64,000 bases of DNA from the NCBI RefSeq assembly GCF_001548375.1, contig NZ_AP017295.1, forward strand, positions 4,312,501 through 4,376,500. The letters run 5' to 3'. The position numbers and the translations under genes were made by a program. The DNA is from Nostoc sp. NIES-3756. Its GTDB lineage: Bacteria; Cyanobacteriota; Cyanobacteriia; Cyanobacteriales; Nostocaceae. Positions 16,665 through 25,580 of the stretch are shown in pieces (position 1 is the stretch's first letter; every line of letters begins with the position of its first letter). The notes under the pieces were generated by a model, which saw only the letters and a list, made by a program, of their open reading frames with translations, ran no database searches and had not been told where the DNA came from.

Positions 16665-17732
16665 CTAGTGTTTACTGTTTACACCTATACCTTGAGGATT
16701 GATACATTTAAGATTATCGCAACCAAAACTTTGAGTCATCATTGCAGATAGGTATTGAGAAGTTTGAGGATCAAGATTTAACTCTTGTTGAATTTTTTCG
16801 TAAGCTTCTCCCTGCACTATGTTAATTGCCATGTCTTGAAATTGCCGCCAAGTTAAATCACTACCTATAAATGCTTTGGCTAAGGTAATTACCAATTCCT
16901 CATAATCATTGTCTTCTAGTTTGGTCATCATGCGATGTTCGATTTCTAAGGAATCATCGAAGCAGTAATACCATGATTTGGGTTGTTGCTTGACTACTGT
17001 TGTGAAAAAATCCTGCTGTTTTGAGCGACTAACAGCGCGATCGCTCTCACTACACACCATTAAAATAGGTGCAGAAGGATGATTTTGAGCTTGCTTTAAA
17101 AGCTGTTCTCCTAATTCCAAAAATATTCGTAATGCTGGAACTCGAAAACCTTTATAGCCAAAATTACCAGAAGCGTCTTTATTAAACCATTCAAAGTAAA
17201 TTGGCAAAATCTTAATTAGGAGGTCGAATATTATATTATAATTACCCAAATAAGGCGTAAATAATAACGCACGGTCAACTTTTTGGGGATAATTCAACGC
17301 TAGCCAAGCTGCTAAAGTTCCACCAGTAGATAATCCTCCGATGACGACTTCTTCTGCGAGTGTTTGAGCAATTTCCACCCACTCCAACACAAAATCTTGA
17401 TAAGTTTTAATGTCTGTTGATAATGGCGGAGGGTTGTTGCGGTTCCAATCTCCTGCTATTCCGTGACCTGGTTGTAAGGGAACCAGGACGTTGTATCCTT
17501 TGTTAAATAAAGCTTTACCTAATGGCTGAAATTGATAAGGTGCTGCCGTAAAGCCATGTAAAAAAAGACAAACTTTGGATGTAGTGTGGGTATGAACAAA
17601 AAATTGAGAATGACAGGCTGCATTCCTCAGTCCAACTTCTAATTCTGATTGATGAACTTTCTTAAGGATATCTATTGTTTTTTGGATGCTCACTATCATC
17701 TCACTACTAGATTTATATACCCATCTATACAT
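16665..17732 (-). CDS. Alpha/beta hydrolase (carboxylesterase-like)
   Basis: A 355-residue soluble serine hydrolase. The oxyanion motif FLHGFTAAPYQF (about residue 58-70) is followed by the nucleophile elbow GLSTGG (about 133-138) and a Ser/Asp/His triad completed by the SESDRAVS aspartate and the EIEHRM histidine near 265. The fold and motif order fit carboxylesterase/lysophospholipase-like enzymes. Beyond the domain an unusual 70-residue helical C-terminus carries two cysteines. A second Met (residue 12) could be the start. It is a single gene, with no recognised pathway partner beside it, so the substrate is unknown. Confidence 0.8.
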   Translation of the reverse strand: MYRWVYKSSSEMIVSIQKTIDILKKVHQSELEVGLRNAACHSQFFVHTHTTSKVCLFLHGFTAAPYQFQPLGKALFNKGYNVLVPLQPGHGIAGDWNRNNPPPLSTDIKTYQDFVLEWVEIAQTLAEEVVIGGLSTGGTLAAWLALNYPQKVDRALLFTPYLGNYNIIFDLLIKILPIYFEWFNKDASGNFGYKGFRVPALRIFLELGEQLLKQAQNHPSAPILMVCSESDRAVSRSKQQDFFTTVVKQQPKSWYYCFDDSLEIEHRMMTKLEDNDYEELVITLAKAFIGSDLTWRQFQDMAINIVQGEAYEKIQQELNLDPQTSQYLSAMMTQSFGCDNLKCINPQGIGVNSKH

Positions 17733-17863
17733 TTTCTAAATTGAGTAAATTGGGCGAATCTAGCAGACGATATATTGTTGAGGTCAACTTTGTTTAAGAA
17801 AGGGCATCACTAGCAAAATTGCTACCTACATCAAACAGGTTTATCCCCACTTGTCCTGCTCAA

Positions 17864-18112
17864 TCAAGTTGGTACTAACTCACCTGGACGTAGTTTAGAC
17901 CATTTACCCATTTCCTGCTTAAAGCTCAGACAACCAACAACATCCCATTCCATTTCAATCACATCATCTTTGGTGCGAATGTTAACGTTAATAGAGGGTT
18001 CATTTGGGTCGAAATCAGGGGTTTCGGTTAAATGGGGTTGCTGGTGTTGTGTTTCTACGGCATTATAAGTCACACAACGGTCTACATAGTGGCAGTTTAC
18101 GCAAATACACAT
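17864..18112 (-). CDS. ycf34: Ycf34 family protein
   Basis: An 82-residue protein matching Ycf34, a small protein conserved in cyanobacteria and red-algal plastids. The start MCICVNCHYVDRC carries four cysteines (residues 2, 4, 7, 13); a further cysteine is in VVGCLSFKQEMGKW, and it ends LRPGELVPT. The Synechocystis homologue is reported to bind an iron-sulfur cluster through its conserved cysteines and to affect photosynthetic electron transport. It is divergent from the CCA-adding enzyme gene, separated by 86 bp. Confidence 0.9.
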   Translation of the reverse strand: MCICVNCHYVDRCVTYNAVETQHQQPHLTETPDFDPNEPSINVNIRTKDDVIEMEWDVVGCLSFKQEMGKWSKLRPGELVPT

Positions 18113-18198
18113 AATAGAACCAACTCCAGGGGCCTTTATTGATAATCTAGCTTAAGCCAAGGCGTTAAGCACCACTTACTGGTTAGAGTTTTATTACA

Positions 18199-19467
18199 AT
18201 GTCTCGATCTGTTCCTTCTAGCCTATCTCCCGAAAATTGGCCTTTTAGTCTGGAGTTTTTACCACAGCCAGCTTACATGGTTGGTGGTGCGGTGCGGGAT
18301 GCGCTTTTGGGAAGAAGTCGTGAATATCTAGATTTAGATTTTGTGATACCATCCAAGGCGGTGAAGGTAGCTAGAGCGATCGCTCATCATTATAAAGCTG
18401 GTTTTGTTTTACTCGACCCTGTGCGGCAAATTGCCCGTGTCGTCTTTTCTCACGCTACAGCCGATTTTGCTCAACAAGAAGGTAACAGTTTAGAGACTGA
18501 CCTGCATAGAAGGGATTTTACAATTAATGCGATCGCCTACAATCCCCACACCCAAGAAATCATCGACCCACTCAACGGTTACGCTGATTTACAGGTGGGT
18601 GTATTACGGATGGTAGCCAAAGCCAATTTAGAAGATGATCCTTTACGTTTATTACGCGCCTATCGCCAAGCGGCTCAACTAGGTTTTACTATCGAACCTG
18701 CAACTCAATCGACAATTCGAGATTTAGCATCACATTTAACTCAAGTAGCAGCCGAACGAGTCCGCGCAGAGATTGGCTATTTACTTGCAACTCCTCAAGG
18801 TAATGCTTGGATAGTCAAGGCGTTTGCAGATGGTTTATTGACACAGTTCTTCAAACACACCACAGATGAAAGCTTGCGTAAACTAGCCACCGTCGATGAA
18901 ATAGCGGCTATGCTTGCACAACATTGGCCGCAATTAGGTATAGAACTACGACAGCACGTCCGTGATACAGTAAAAACCACTTGGTTGGGTATTGCCAAAC
19001 TCGCTTGTCTTGTAAACCCAGATCCCCTAGTAGCAGAAATTGAGCTACAACAACTCACCTACAGCCGCGCCGAGATTCGCGCTATCACTACAGCCTTAAA
19101 ACTATTTTCTCAGCTAAAAACAGCGAATACCTTGCGTGAACAATATTTCTTGTTCCAAGAAGCAGGTACGATATTTGCAGCTACTACTGTTTTAGCTTTA
19201 GTACACGATACTTTGGTAGAGGCGATACCCGGCGACAATCGGTTATCCGTTTACTCACCATTGATCACCCGCTACCTGAACCCCGATGATCTGGTCGCTC
19301 ATCCCACTCAGCTAGTAAGTGGTAAAAATCTAATGATAGCACTCAATATTCCTGCCTCGCCACTTGTGGGTGAACTGCTGACGGAGATTGCTTTAGCCAG
19401 AATTGAGGGTAAAATCGCTACACCAGAGGATGCGATCGCCTTTGCTAGAGGGTTAATTGCTGGTTAA
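18199..19467 (+). CDS. CCA tRNA nucleotidyltransferase / poly(A) polymerase family
   Basis: A 422-residue class II nucleotidyltransferase. The catalytic core is clear: YMVGGAVRDALLG (about residue 31-43), the metal-binding DLDF motif (about 52-55), then DLHRRDFTINAIAY and the neck motif DDPLRLLRAYRQAAQLGF. The protein should complete the CCA end of tRNAs, fitting with the lack of encoded CCA in tRNA-Pro here. Cyanobacteria often split C- and A-adding functions between two such enzymes, and this sequence cannot tell which one this is. The C-terminal 200 residues are helical, without an HD domain. Single gene with its own promoter. Confidence 0.88.
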   Translation: MSRSVPSSLSPENWPFSLEFLPQPAYMVGGAVRDALLGRSREYLDLDFVIPSKAVKVARAIAHHYKAGFVLLDPVRQIARVVFSHATADFAQQEGNSLETDLHRRDFTINAIAYNPHTQEIIDPLNGYADLQVGVLRMVAKANLEDDPLRLLRAYRQAAQLGFTIEPATQSTIRDLASHLTQVAAERVRAEIGYLLATPQGNAWIVKAFADGLLTQFFKHTTDESLRKLATVDEIAAMLAQHWPQLGIELRQHVRDTVKTTWLGIAKLACLVNPDPLVAEIELQQLTYSRAEIRAITTALKLFSQLKTANTLREQYFLFQEAGTIFAATTVLALVHDTLVEAIPGDNRLSVYSPLITRYLNPDDLVAHPTQLVSGKNLMIALNIPASPLVGELLTEIALARIEGKIATPEDAIAFARGLIAG

Positions 19468-19729
19468 ACAGTTATTCACATTGAGCGATGTTGCCCAAGT
19501 GAAAAATTTTATTACAAATCTTGACCCAACGCATTTTATTTTTCTTCAGTAAAATTTTTGGGGTCAATTGTTATTCATTTGAAATGATACATCAAAAATT
19601 ATATTTTTAAATATAAGTATAATTACTGTTATTTAGTTACATATAATACTATAAAATACTTAGAATAACCAAAGACGACAAACTCTGGTATTTGGTATCC
19701 ATGTTCAAGGAATATATACTTAGTAAATT

Positions 19730-20650
19730 ATGAAACTTTACTATTGCAAATATCCAGAGGGTAGACAAAATTTTGGAGATGCGCTTAATCCTTGGTTGTG
19801 GGAGCAGCTGCTTCCGGGTATTTTGGATGATAATCCCGATTGTACCTTTGTTGGTATTGGTACTTTAATTAACGATGCACTTCCACGACGCACCCCCAAG
19901 GCAGAATTGCGAGTGATTTTTAGTACGGGTGCAGGCTATGAAAAAGCAATGCCAGTAATTGATGAGTCTTACCATATCTATTGTGTGCGAGGGCCAATCT
20001 CAGCACAAACACTGGGTTTAAGTAGTGATTTGGCTGTTACCGATGGCGCACTTTTACTTCGTAAGTTAGTTGATCAAAGTGCCATTCCTAAAAAGTATAA
20101 ATTCTCTTATATGCCCCACTACAATTTTGCGGGAGATGGTTGGCAAAGAGTTTGTGAGCAATTAGGTTTTGGCTACATCAGTCCAGCTTGGGAAATTGAG
20201 GAAGTTTTGACACGCATTCGTCAAACAGAAGTTTTGATTTGTGAAGCCATGCACGGTGCGATCGTTGCGGATACGCTAAGAACACCTTGGATCGCGGTAA
20301 CAAGTCATCCGTCAATTCTTCCCCTCAAGTGGCAAGATTGGTGCGCTTCTATGAAACTTGAGTATCAGCCTTATTCGCTGAGTCACTATTATCAACCCCG
20401 TTCTTCAAAAGGCGGATGGGCTAATAGCAATACTTCTACTACTAATAAATTAACTGATCTCCTAACGCCAGGACGCAAGTTGCAGGACTGGCTACGCCAA
20501 AAAAAAGCAGCACAAGAACTTTCTAAGTTAGTGAAAATAGCCAAACCTTCTTTAAGTAGCGATGCTCAAATTGAAGAAATGTTGTCTCGATTAGAAAGTA
20601 GTTTAGAAAAGTTTAAACTTGATTTTGCTCAAGGTAAATTTAGGGTTTAA
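19730..20650 (+). CDS. Polysaccharide pyruvyl transferase family protein
   Basis: The 306-residue product fits the polysaccharide pyruvyl transferase family, which transfers pyruvyl ketals from phosphoenolpyruvate to sugars of exported polysaccharides. Supporting blocks are NFGDALNPWLWE at the N-terminus, FVGIGTLIND, FSTGAGYE, CVRGPISAQTLGL with the downstream TDGALL, and the conserved C-terminal EAMHGAIVADTLRTPWIAV. The last 60 residues are a helical tail. No glycosyltransferase lies beside it; a 262-bp AT-rich gap separates it from the CCA enzyme, and a hairpin follows directly. Target sugar unknown. Confidence 0.82.
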   Translation: MKLYYCKYPEGRQNFGDALNPWLWEQLLPGILDDNPDCTFVGIGTLINDALPRRTPKAELRVIFSTGAGYEKAMPVIDESYHIYCVRGPISAQTLGLSSDLAVTDGALLLRKLVDQSAIPKKYKFSYMPHYNFAGDGWQRVCEQLGFGYISPAWEIEEVLTRIRQTEVLICEAMHGAIVADTLRTPWIAVTSHPSILPLKWQDWCASMKLEYQPYSLSHYYQPRSSKGGWANSNTSTTNKLTDLLTPGRKLQDWLRQKKAAQELSKLVKIAKPSLSSDAQIEEMLSRLESSLEKFKLDFAQGKFRV

Positions 20651-20668
20651 TATCAATTAAAAATTCTT

Positions 20669-20696
20669 TTAGGGACGCACAGATGTACGTCCCTAA
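20669..20696. terminator. Hairpin between convergent genes
   Basis: TTAGGGACG and CGTCCCTAA make a 9-bp perfect stem with a 10-nt loop, placed exactly between two convergent genes, so it could end transcription from both sides; AT-rich on both flanks. Confidence 0.6.
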
Positions 20697-20930
20697 TTAT
20701 TCTGTACCATCGTTACCGAAAGTCACGCATGGACTGTCAATTTCTTGAGAAGGTTGGAAAGAATTGCAGAAAATTACAGTAGCACAGTTTACATCTAATT
20801 CTTCAGGGTGAATACAAGCAATTACTTCCGTTACCTGAATGTGGAAAGCACATTCATCGCATATAGTTTGGCTCAACTTCTGCTCAGAGGAAGAACCAGA
20901 GGGACGTGGTAAATCACCGTGTTTATACAT
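20697..20930 (-). CDS. Small cysteine-rich protein of unknown function
   Basis: A 77-residue frame starting MYKHGDLPRPSG. Six cysteines are spread through the sequence, including a CDEC motif at about residue 24, which suggests metal or Fe-S binding, but no family is recognised. It lies on the same strand as chaB, 46 bp downstream of it, so the two may be co-transcribed. The stop codon abuts a hairpin. Composition looks protein-like, yet the gene is only moderately supported. Confidence 0.5.
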   Translation of the reverse strand: MYKHGDLPRPSGSSSEQKLSQTICDECAFHIQVTEVIACIHPEELDVNCATVIFCNSFQPSQEIDSPCVTFGNDGTE

Positions 20931-20976
20931 TAAAGTTTTTTCTAGCTACTTTTTTTCATACTAATAGGTATCAAAC

Positions 20977-21180
20977 CTATTCTGGCTTTTTGTGCCACTG
21001 TCCATTATCCCCTTTTTCATAGTCACGCTTGACGGCACTCCAAGCAACGCGAAAAGCGCTTTCTTCAGTATCGTATTCTTGTTCAGCGTTATTAAACGCT
21101 GCCAAGAAAATCTCTTGCGCGTGTTTGGGTAAGTGTTCTCTAACAGAATCTGGTAAATCACCAATCTCTTTGTAAGGCAT
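20977..21180 (-). CDS. chaB: ChaB family protein
   Basis: A 67-residue protein with the ChaB fold sequence: PYKEIGDLPDSVREHLPKHAQEIFLAAFNNA, then AFRVAWSAVKRDYEKG and a C-terminal GQWHKK. ChaB was named as a regulator of the ChaA cation antiporter in E. coli, but no chaA is in the window, and in cyanobacteria its role is not established. The frame at 20961-21164 overlapping it is a shadow. It has its own upstream region of 350 bp. Confidence 0.9.
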   Translation of the reverse strand: MPYKEIGDLPDSVREHLPKHAQEIFLAAFNNAEQEYDTEESAFRVAWSAVKRDYEKGDNGQWHKKPE

Positions 21181-21530
21181 ATATTTAACTTCCTGTGGGC
21201 AAATTGTGTTGCATAGAAAAGGGAAGATTAACCGCAGGATTAGGCATCTTAACTCACATATTGCCTACAAAAAGCAATGCGTACATCTCCTTGGGGGGTA
21301 ATACCAAATCGTAATATGTTGTATCATTTGATAGTAAAAATTTATCGCTGATGTAATACACCCCTACCTAGATATCTATCGCATTCTTTTTTTTATTAGT
21401 AGAACAAACTCAGCAGCAAATAAAAAGGCGGAAGAATCCGCCGTTTAGTAAATCTACAGTGTGCTTTATTAACAACCATTATCTGTGCTGATTTTGAAGA
21501 AGATGTGACGTAGGTGTGGCGATCGCTTGA
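21181..21530. other. Intergenic region with one terminator
   Basis: No gene seen. It holds the minus-strand terminator of the hydrolase gene (21422-21442) and presumably the chaB promoter; the remainder is AT-rich single-copy sequence. Confidence 0.5.
21422..21442 (-). terminator. Rho-independent terminator of the hydrolase gene
   Basis: Minus strand: GGCGGA TTCT... TCCGCC forms a 6-bp GC stem followed by TTTTTATTT, 90 bp after the stop of the alpha/beta hydrolase. Confidence 0.75.
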
Positions 21531-22340
21531 CTAAAATCTAATTGGTGTTAACTTATCTAAAAACTTCAGCATAGCACCAGCAACAGCATCTGGTGACTCA
21601 ATCAAGAAACCATGACCACCATGATCTAAAACCATCAGTTCTGCATGGGGGATGGCTTGTACTAATTGTTGGGAAAATTTTACTGGGGTAAGAATATCCT
21701 TTTTGCCTACTAATACCAAAGTAGGACAGAGGATATCTTGGAGGCGGTTTGTAGTGTCGCAACCCAGAATAGCTCGACTTTGATGATAGATGCTATGACT
21801 CTTTGGCGGCAAGGGATAGTGTACGGCAAATTCAATTAACTGGTCTATCATCCCAGGAATTGAGTAGAAAGTATCTGTGAAAATCCAAGGTAATACAACC
21901 TGTTCATACAGCCTCAAGTCCACATGACGGGGGAGGTCGCCCCATGAGGCGATGATACTATTAAACAAGCCGTCACCCTTGGCTAAAGAGGAGAGTAGTA
22001 GCAAACTTTGGGCTTTTTGGGGGTACGTTAAGACAAATTCTTGAGCAATTTGACCACCCATTGAATGACCGCCTATGTGTACCCTAGCAATCCCGATATG
22101 ATCAAGCAATGCAGCAACATCATCTGCCATTTGCCTAATAGTATAGGGGCTATCAGGGGCAGAACTGCGCCCCATTCCCCGGTTATCTAGACGAATTACT
22201 TGATACTGGGAAGTTAAGGATGGGTTGATTAACGACCAATAAGAATGGTCACACAGTAAACCAGAAATTAAAACCAAAGGTTCTCCTGTACCTTTGATGT
22301 CGTAAAACAAATCAATTCCATTTACATGAACATTTGGCAT
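21531..22340 (-). CDS. Alpha/beta-fold hydrolase
   Basis: A 269-residue hydrolase of the classic alpha/beta family. Visible are the oxyanion region LVLISGLLCDHSYW (about 22-35), LDNRGMGRSSAP (about 51-62), the nucleophile elbow GGHSMGGQ (about 93-100) with Ser, the acid in TLVLVGKKDILTP and the histidine in DHGGHGFLIESPD near residue 245. Related enzymes include esterases, 3-oxoadipate enol-lactonase and haloperoxidase-like proteins; the precise substrate cannot be read. No partner gene; a dispersed repeat block lies upstream and a terminator downstream. Confidence 0.85.
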   Translation of the reverse strand: MPNVHVNGIDLFYDIKGTGEPLVLISGLLCDHSYWSLINPSLTSQYQVIRLDNRGMGRSSAPDSPYTIRQMADDVAALLDHIGIARVHIGGHSMGGQIAQEFVLTYPQKAQSLLLLSSLAKGDGLFNSIIASWGDLPRHVDLRLYEQVVLPWIFTDTFYSIPGMIDQLIEFAVHYPLPPKSHSIYHQSRAILGCDTTNRLQDILCPTLVLVGKKDILTPVKFSQQLVQAIPHAELMVLDHGGHGFLIESPDAVAGAMLKFLDKLTPIRF

Positions 22341-22370
22341 AGTTAGTCATTAGTCGTTAGTCATTGGTGA

Positions 22371-22449
22371 GTCCATTCCTGTAGGCGGGTTTCCCGCCGT
22401 AGGGAACTGGCGTTCGCCCTTGGCGTGCCGAAGGCATACCCGAAGGGTC
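22371..22449 (-). repeat. Dispersed GC-rich palindromic repeat, copy 2
   Basis: Reverse complement of the element at 7409-7476, with a 35-bp identical core at 22378-22412. TAGTCAT and AGTCAACAGTC tandem heptamers flank it on both sides (22342-22370 and 22450-22490). Confidence 0.85.
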
Positions 22450-22475
22450 ATTAGTCCATAGTCAACAGTCAACAG

Positions 22476-23318
22476 TCAATAGTTAACAGTAATTCTTTCT
22501 ATCCCAGAGTAAATATTAAATCGTTCCCCACGTAAAAAACCAATTAAGGTAACACCAAATTCTTGGGCGACGGATACTGCTAAACTACTAGGGGCAGAAA
22601 CGGAACAAACAATAGGTACGCCAGCAGCTACGGACTTCTGCAAAATTTCAAAACTGGAGCGTCCACTAACCATAAGGATATGATGGTTGAAAGGTAACTC
22701 CTCACTCAACAACGCCGTACCGATTAATTTATCTAACGCATTATGTCTACCAACATCTTCTTGCAACTTTAAAAGTTGCCCTTGGGAGTTAAATATAGCC
22801 GCAGCGTGTAAACCGCCTGTAGTTGTGAATAAGCTTTGAGCAGCCCGGAGTTGATCTGGTAGGCTGTATATTAATTCTGGTGTTACCGTTATTTGTGAAG
22901 AAATGACAGGATAATTCCGCAGGTGCAAAGCTTCGATGCTGGTTTTACCACAAACTCCACAAGCGCTATTAGTGTAAAAATGACGTTCTAAAGGTTGTAA
23001 GTCTGCAATTAATCCTGAGCGTAATTCTACATTGACTATGTTGTAGCGCTGTTCACCATCGATAGATTCGTCTACACAGTAGCTAATACGTTGAATATCT
23101 TGCTTACAACTAATCACACCTTCACTATAAAGGAAGCCAGCTGCTAGTTCAAAATCAGCGCCAGGGGTACGCATAGTCACAGCTATGGTACGCTTTGGGG
23201 ATACTAGGCGAATTTCTAACGGTTCTTCAGTAGTGAGATGGTCTTGTCTTAGTCGCTTTTTTCCCTTCTCAACTACCCAAACTGGGGTTTTAATTTTGCT
23301 TTTTGTTAGAGGTTTCAT
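22476..23318 (-). CDS. fdhD: Formate dehydrogenase accessory sulfurtransferase FdhD
   Basis: A 280-residue FdhD protein, which passes sulfur from a cysteine desulfurase to the molybdenum cofactor of formate dehydrogenase-type enzymes. The sulfur-carrying motif SACGVCGKTS (Cys120 and Cys123) and TPGADFELAAGFLYSEGVI are diagnostic; TTGGLHAAAIF, DVGRHNALDKLIG and SGRSSFEILQKS follow. Length is normal. The likely client, an FdhF/YdeP-type oxidoreductase, is on the same strand about 3 kb upstream (26390-28615), with the intervening genes unrelated, which suggests that an older fdhF-fdhD pair was separated by later insertions. Confidence 0.95.
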   Translation of the reverse strand: MKPLTKSKIKTPVWVVEKGKKRLRQDHLTTEEPLEIRLVSPKRTIAVTMRTPGADFELAAGFLYSEGVISCKQDIQRISYCVDESIDGEQRYNIVNVELRSGLIADLQPLERHFYTNSACGVCGKTSIEALHLRNYPVISSQITVTPELIYSLPDQLRAAQSLFTTTGGLHAAAIFNSQGQLLKLQEDVGRHNALDKLIGTALLSEELPFNHHILMVSGRSSFEILQKSVAAGVPIVCSVSAPSSLAVSVAQEFGVTLIGFLRGERFNIYSGIERITVNY

Positions 23319-23344
23319 TGATGGCTTTAGTAGCTATTGTTGCG

Positions 23345-23688
23345 CTAGACATACAATAACTGATTAGCAATTTCGTCTGCTGTCAAAGTATCAAGAAGGA
23401 TAGCCACTCTTTCAGCAATTTCATATGGACTTCTACGTTTAGCAATCAAAATACCAGCATGAAATTGATTATTAACTAAATAATCTGTGTATAATTTTTC
23501 AAAATCAAGTCTATTGTGAGTTAAGATACAACGTCCAATGGAGGCACAAAAGCCAGTTGTGCATTATCTGGCTGTCCTAACATTTGCTGTTCTCTTGCTG
23601 TCGTTGCATCTAGACCTCTGGCTGAGAGTAAATTAGCTACTATAACGTCTACATCTTCATCAATATAGAGTTGTGCGAAAATCGTCAT
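23345..23688 (-). pseudogene. Frameshifted PIN-like (DUF5615) toxin
   Basis: From ATG 23688 the frame reads MTIFAQLYIDEDVDVIVANLLSARGLDATTA and stops at 23521. If the frame is shifted near 23543-23548 it continues as SIGRCILTHNRLDFEKL, ending at 23345. The joined product of about 113 residues resembles DUF5615 PIN-like toxins, with the acidic IDEDV start and the THNRLDF region. Its ATG overlaps the antitoxin stop (ATGA). A two-base insertion or one-base loss explains the break; a sequencing error cannot be excluded. Confidence 0.7.
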
Positions 23689-23978
23689 TTTTGATGTAAT
23701 CTAGCTTTAATAGCAGGATGAACTAATTCATCTGGTATATGATTGCGTTCAATATATTCGTTGATTTCTGCTTGATTATCTAAGTAAAAACTTAAAGCAT
23801 CAAATACTTGAGCTAAAGTTAAATGAGGTAAATGTAACGGTATCTCCTCTGGCCTGATACCCAAACGCCAATTTTCAACAATCGCTCTTACAGGCGTTCT
23901 AGTTCCTTGAATAATTGGTTCACCTGATAAAATTTCAGGATGTCGAGTGACATAGCGAGAGTTGGTTGTAGGTGTCAT
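23685..23978 (-). CDS. DUF433 antitoxin
   Basis: A 97-residue DUF433 (VapB-like) protein, typical of the DNA-binding antitoxin of DUF433/DUF5615 pairs. YVTRHPEILSGEPIIQGTRTPVRAIVENWRLG is the family signature, followed by the helical PEEIPLHLPHLTLAQVFDALSFYLDN. The stop overlaps the toxin start by ATGA, as in coupled toxin-antitoxin operons. Because the toxin frame is broken, the antitoxin may be retained alone. Confidence 0.88.
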   Translation of the reverse strand: MTPTTNSRYVTRHPEILSGEPIIQGTRTPVRAIVENWRLGIRPEEIPLHLPHLTLAQVFDALSFYLDNQAEINEYIERNHIPDELVHPAIKARLHQK

Positions 23979-24084
23979 ATCGATGCAATTTTTTGCAGTA
24001 TCTTTTGTTAATTTAACAGATGAATTTCGGTTAATTACTTGTTCTTGGCAATCCAGAAATTTTTTTCATTTATTGCCTAAACAC

Positions 24085-24198
24085 AGTATTTATACATAAA
24101 TTTTTCAGCAATAGTGTATAAATGTTCGTTTAAGTGAGATAGGGTTTGTTCAGCGATCGCGTTTGGTACAGATCCATAGTATGCTTGAGCGATCGCAC
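24085..24198 (-). pseudogene. Duplicated 3' end of the ADP-ribosylglycohydrolase gene
   Basis: 114 bp align without gaps and with roughly 90% identity to 25589-25702, the 3' end of the intact gene; it codes for AIAQAYYG and AIAEQTLSHLNEHLYTI in the same orientation. The two copies are direct repeats enclosing the nuclease-like gene. Homology ends abruptly at 24198. Confidence 0.85.
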
Positions 24199-24338
24199 TG
24201 ACGCACCCTACAGTTAGTTTGATTATGACACTTGCGTAAGTCCTAGAGTAATACAATTGGGTTAAGCACAAAAAAGAATCTAACAGATACAGTAAAAGAA
24301 AGCATTGCCCAGAAAATAATACCAGCAGTGAAGAAAGA

Positions 24339-24983
24339 ATGACACAGGTAACAGCAATTACAGAAGCGATTACCAGTTTGAGTGAAGCTATAACCCGCTT
24401 TGATTTAGTTCGCATTGAGTCAGAGCAATTTTTTCCAGAGTGGAAGAGTGAATTACCCGAAATTACAGAAGCAGAAAAAGAGTCCTTGGATGTATTACGG
24501 CGTAGATATCTATACCACCGTGGCGAAGGTAATTTATTAGAAGGAACAGTTATGTTGCTGGTGGTGTCGCCGTTACTAGCACTATCTGGATTTTACGATC
24601 CCCCTTTCAGAATTAAAGCAGAATCATCTGTGGATTTAGTGCTGGATGATGGCGAGGAAATACTGCGTGGTCGGATTGATGTTTTGATACTACAAAATCA
24701 GTTGTGGGTAATGGTGTTAGAGTCCAAAAAAACTACCCTTTCAATTTGGTCGGCTGTACCGCAAGCCCTAGCGTATCTAATGGCTAACCCTCAACCTGAT
24801 AAACCTGTTTTCGGGATGGTAACTAATGGGGACGACGCTTTATTTATCAAAGTAAAGTCCGAAGCAGGCAGACCACAATATGATGTGTCACGAGTTTTTG
24901 CCTTGTTTACATCTGCCACAGAACTCTACAATATTTTGCAGATTCTTAAACGTATTGGTCAGACCATCTGTGACATCTCATAG
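24339..24983 (+). CDS. Type I restriction R-like nuclease-domain protein
   Basis: A 214-residue protein of a kind common in cyanobacteria and often labelled restriction endonuclease subunit R. The segment GRIDVLILQNQLWVMVLESKK (about residues 110-130) fits a PD-(D/E)xK nuclease core with the spacing Asp ... Glu-x-Lys. There is no helicase domain and no HsdM or HsdS nearby, so a true type I system is not present. It sits alone between two direct copies of the 3' end of the ADP-ribosylglycohydrolase gene, in the opposite orientation, which suggests arrival with a duplication. Function unknown; a solitary nuclease or defence remnant are options. Confidence 0.7.
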   Translation: MTQVTAITEAITSLSEAITRFDLVRIESEQFFPEWKSELPEITEAEKESLDVLRRRYLYHRGEGNLLEGTVMLLVVSPLLALSGFYDPPFRIKAESSVDLVLDDGEEILRGRIDVLILQNQLWVMVLESKKTTLSIWSAVPQALAYLMANPQPDKPVFGMVTNGDDALFIKVKSEAGRPQYDVSRVFALFTSATELYNILQILKRIGQTICDIS

Positions 24984-25580
24984 TCTGCCTTAAGTCCTGA
25001 TGGAATTTGATGGTTACGCTTTGCAAAGTGCGATCAACCCAGATATCTTTGTGGATTTCGGAGGAAAATCAAGCTTTTGATAAGAGTAGGCGATCGCACA
25101 TATCTTTACCACTTCAAAAAAGCGATCGCATGGAAAAACCTAGCCGATTCATCAGCGCGATCGCCTCATTATTAGATATGTCACAAGTGAGGTAAGTGAC
25201 TTGCTAACTAACACTTAAAGCTATTCTTACGGGAACATCAAAATTTATACTGCTAGTCACATCACAATTTAAAGTAAATTGTTTGTGACTCCAAAACGAT
25301 AATTACAAATGTGACAGAGTAGACTTGTGGTTGTCAATCCGAAGTTGATAAGTGTATTACTACTACATATAAGTACAAGTACATATAAATACACTTAAAC
25401 AAAATAAAATAACCTTAAACTAGCTTTTCTAAGCCAATTTACGCTTTTTCTAGGATATACGCAGATTTCATACTGTTATTATGATGTCTGAGATGATTTG
25501 AAATCAAACACCGCAACATAGGGAATATTTGAAGCTTTAATACTTTCTTTTTGGCGGTAAAATTGTGAATATATTTCCAC
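24984..25580. other. Intergenic region, no supported gene
   Basis: 597 bp with HIP1 sites clustered at 25090-25165 and a palindrome-rich AT stretch at 25360-25400 (TACTACTACATATAAGTAC). Short frames here (for example 25007-25195) consist of low-complexity HIP1-derived codons and are not supported. The region lies inside the direct-repeat interval. Confidence 0.4.

Noticed and set aside
20961..21164. Frame overlapping chaB on the same strand
   Set aside because: chaB in the other phase has clear family homology; this one has none.
24077..24415. 112-codon frame including the duplicated gene end
   Set aside because: Only the last 38 codons have homology, and they are a copied gene end; the rest runs over the start of the nuclease-like gene on the other strand.
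25007..25195. 62-codon plus-strand frame
   Set aside because: Made mostly of HIP1-site codons; no start signal and no protein-like pattern.
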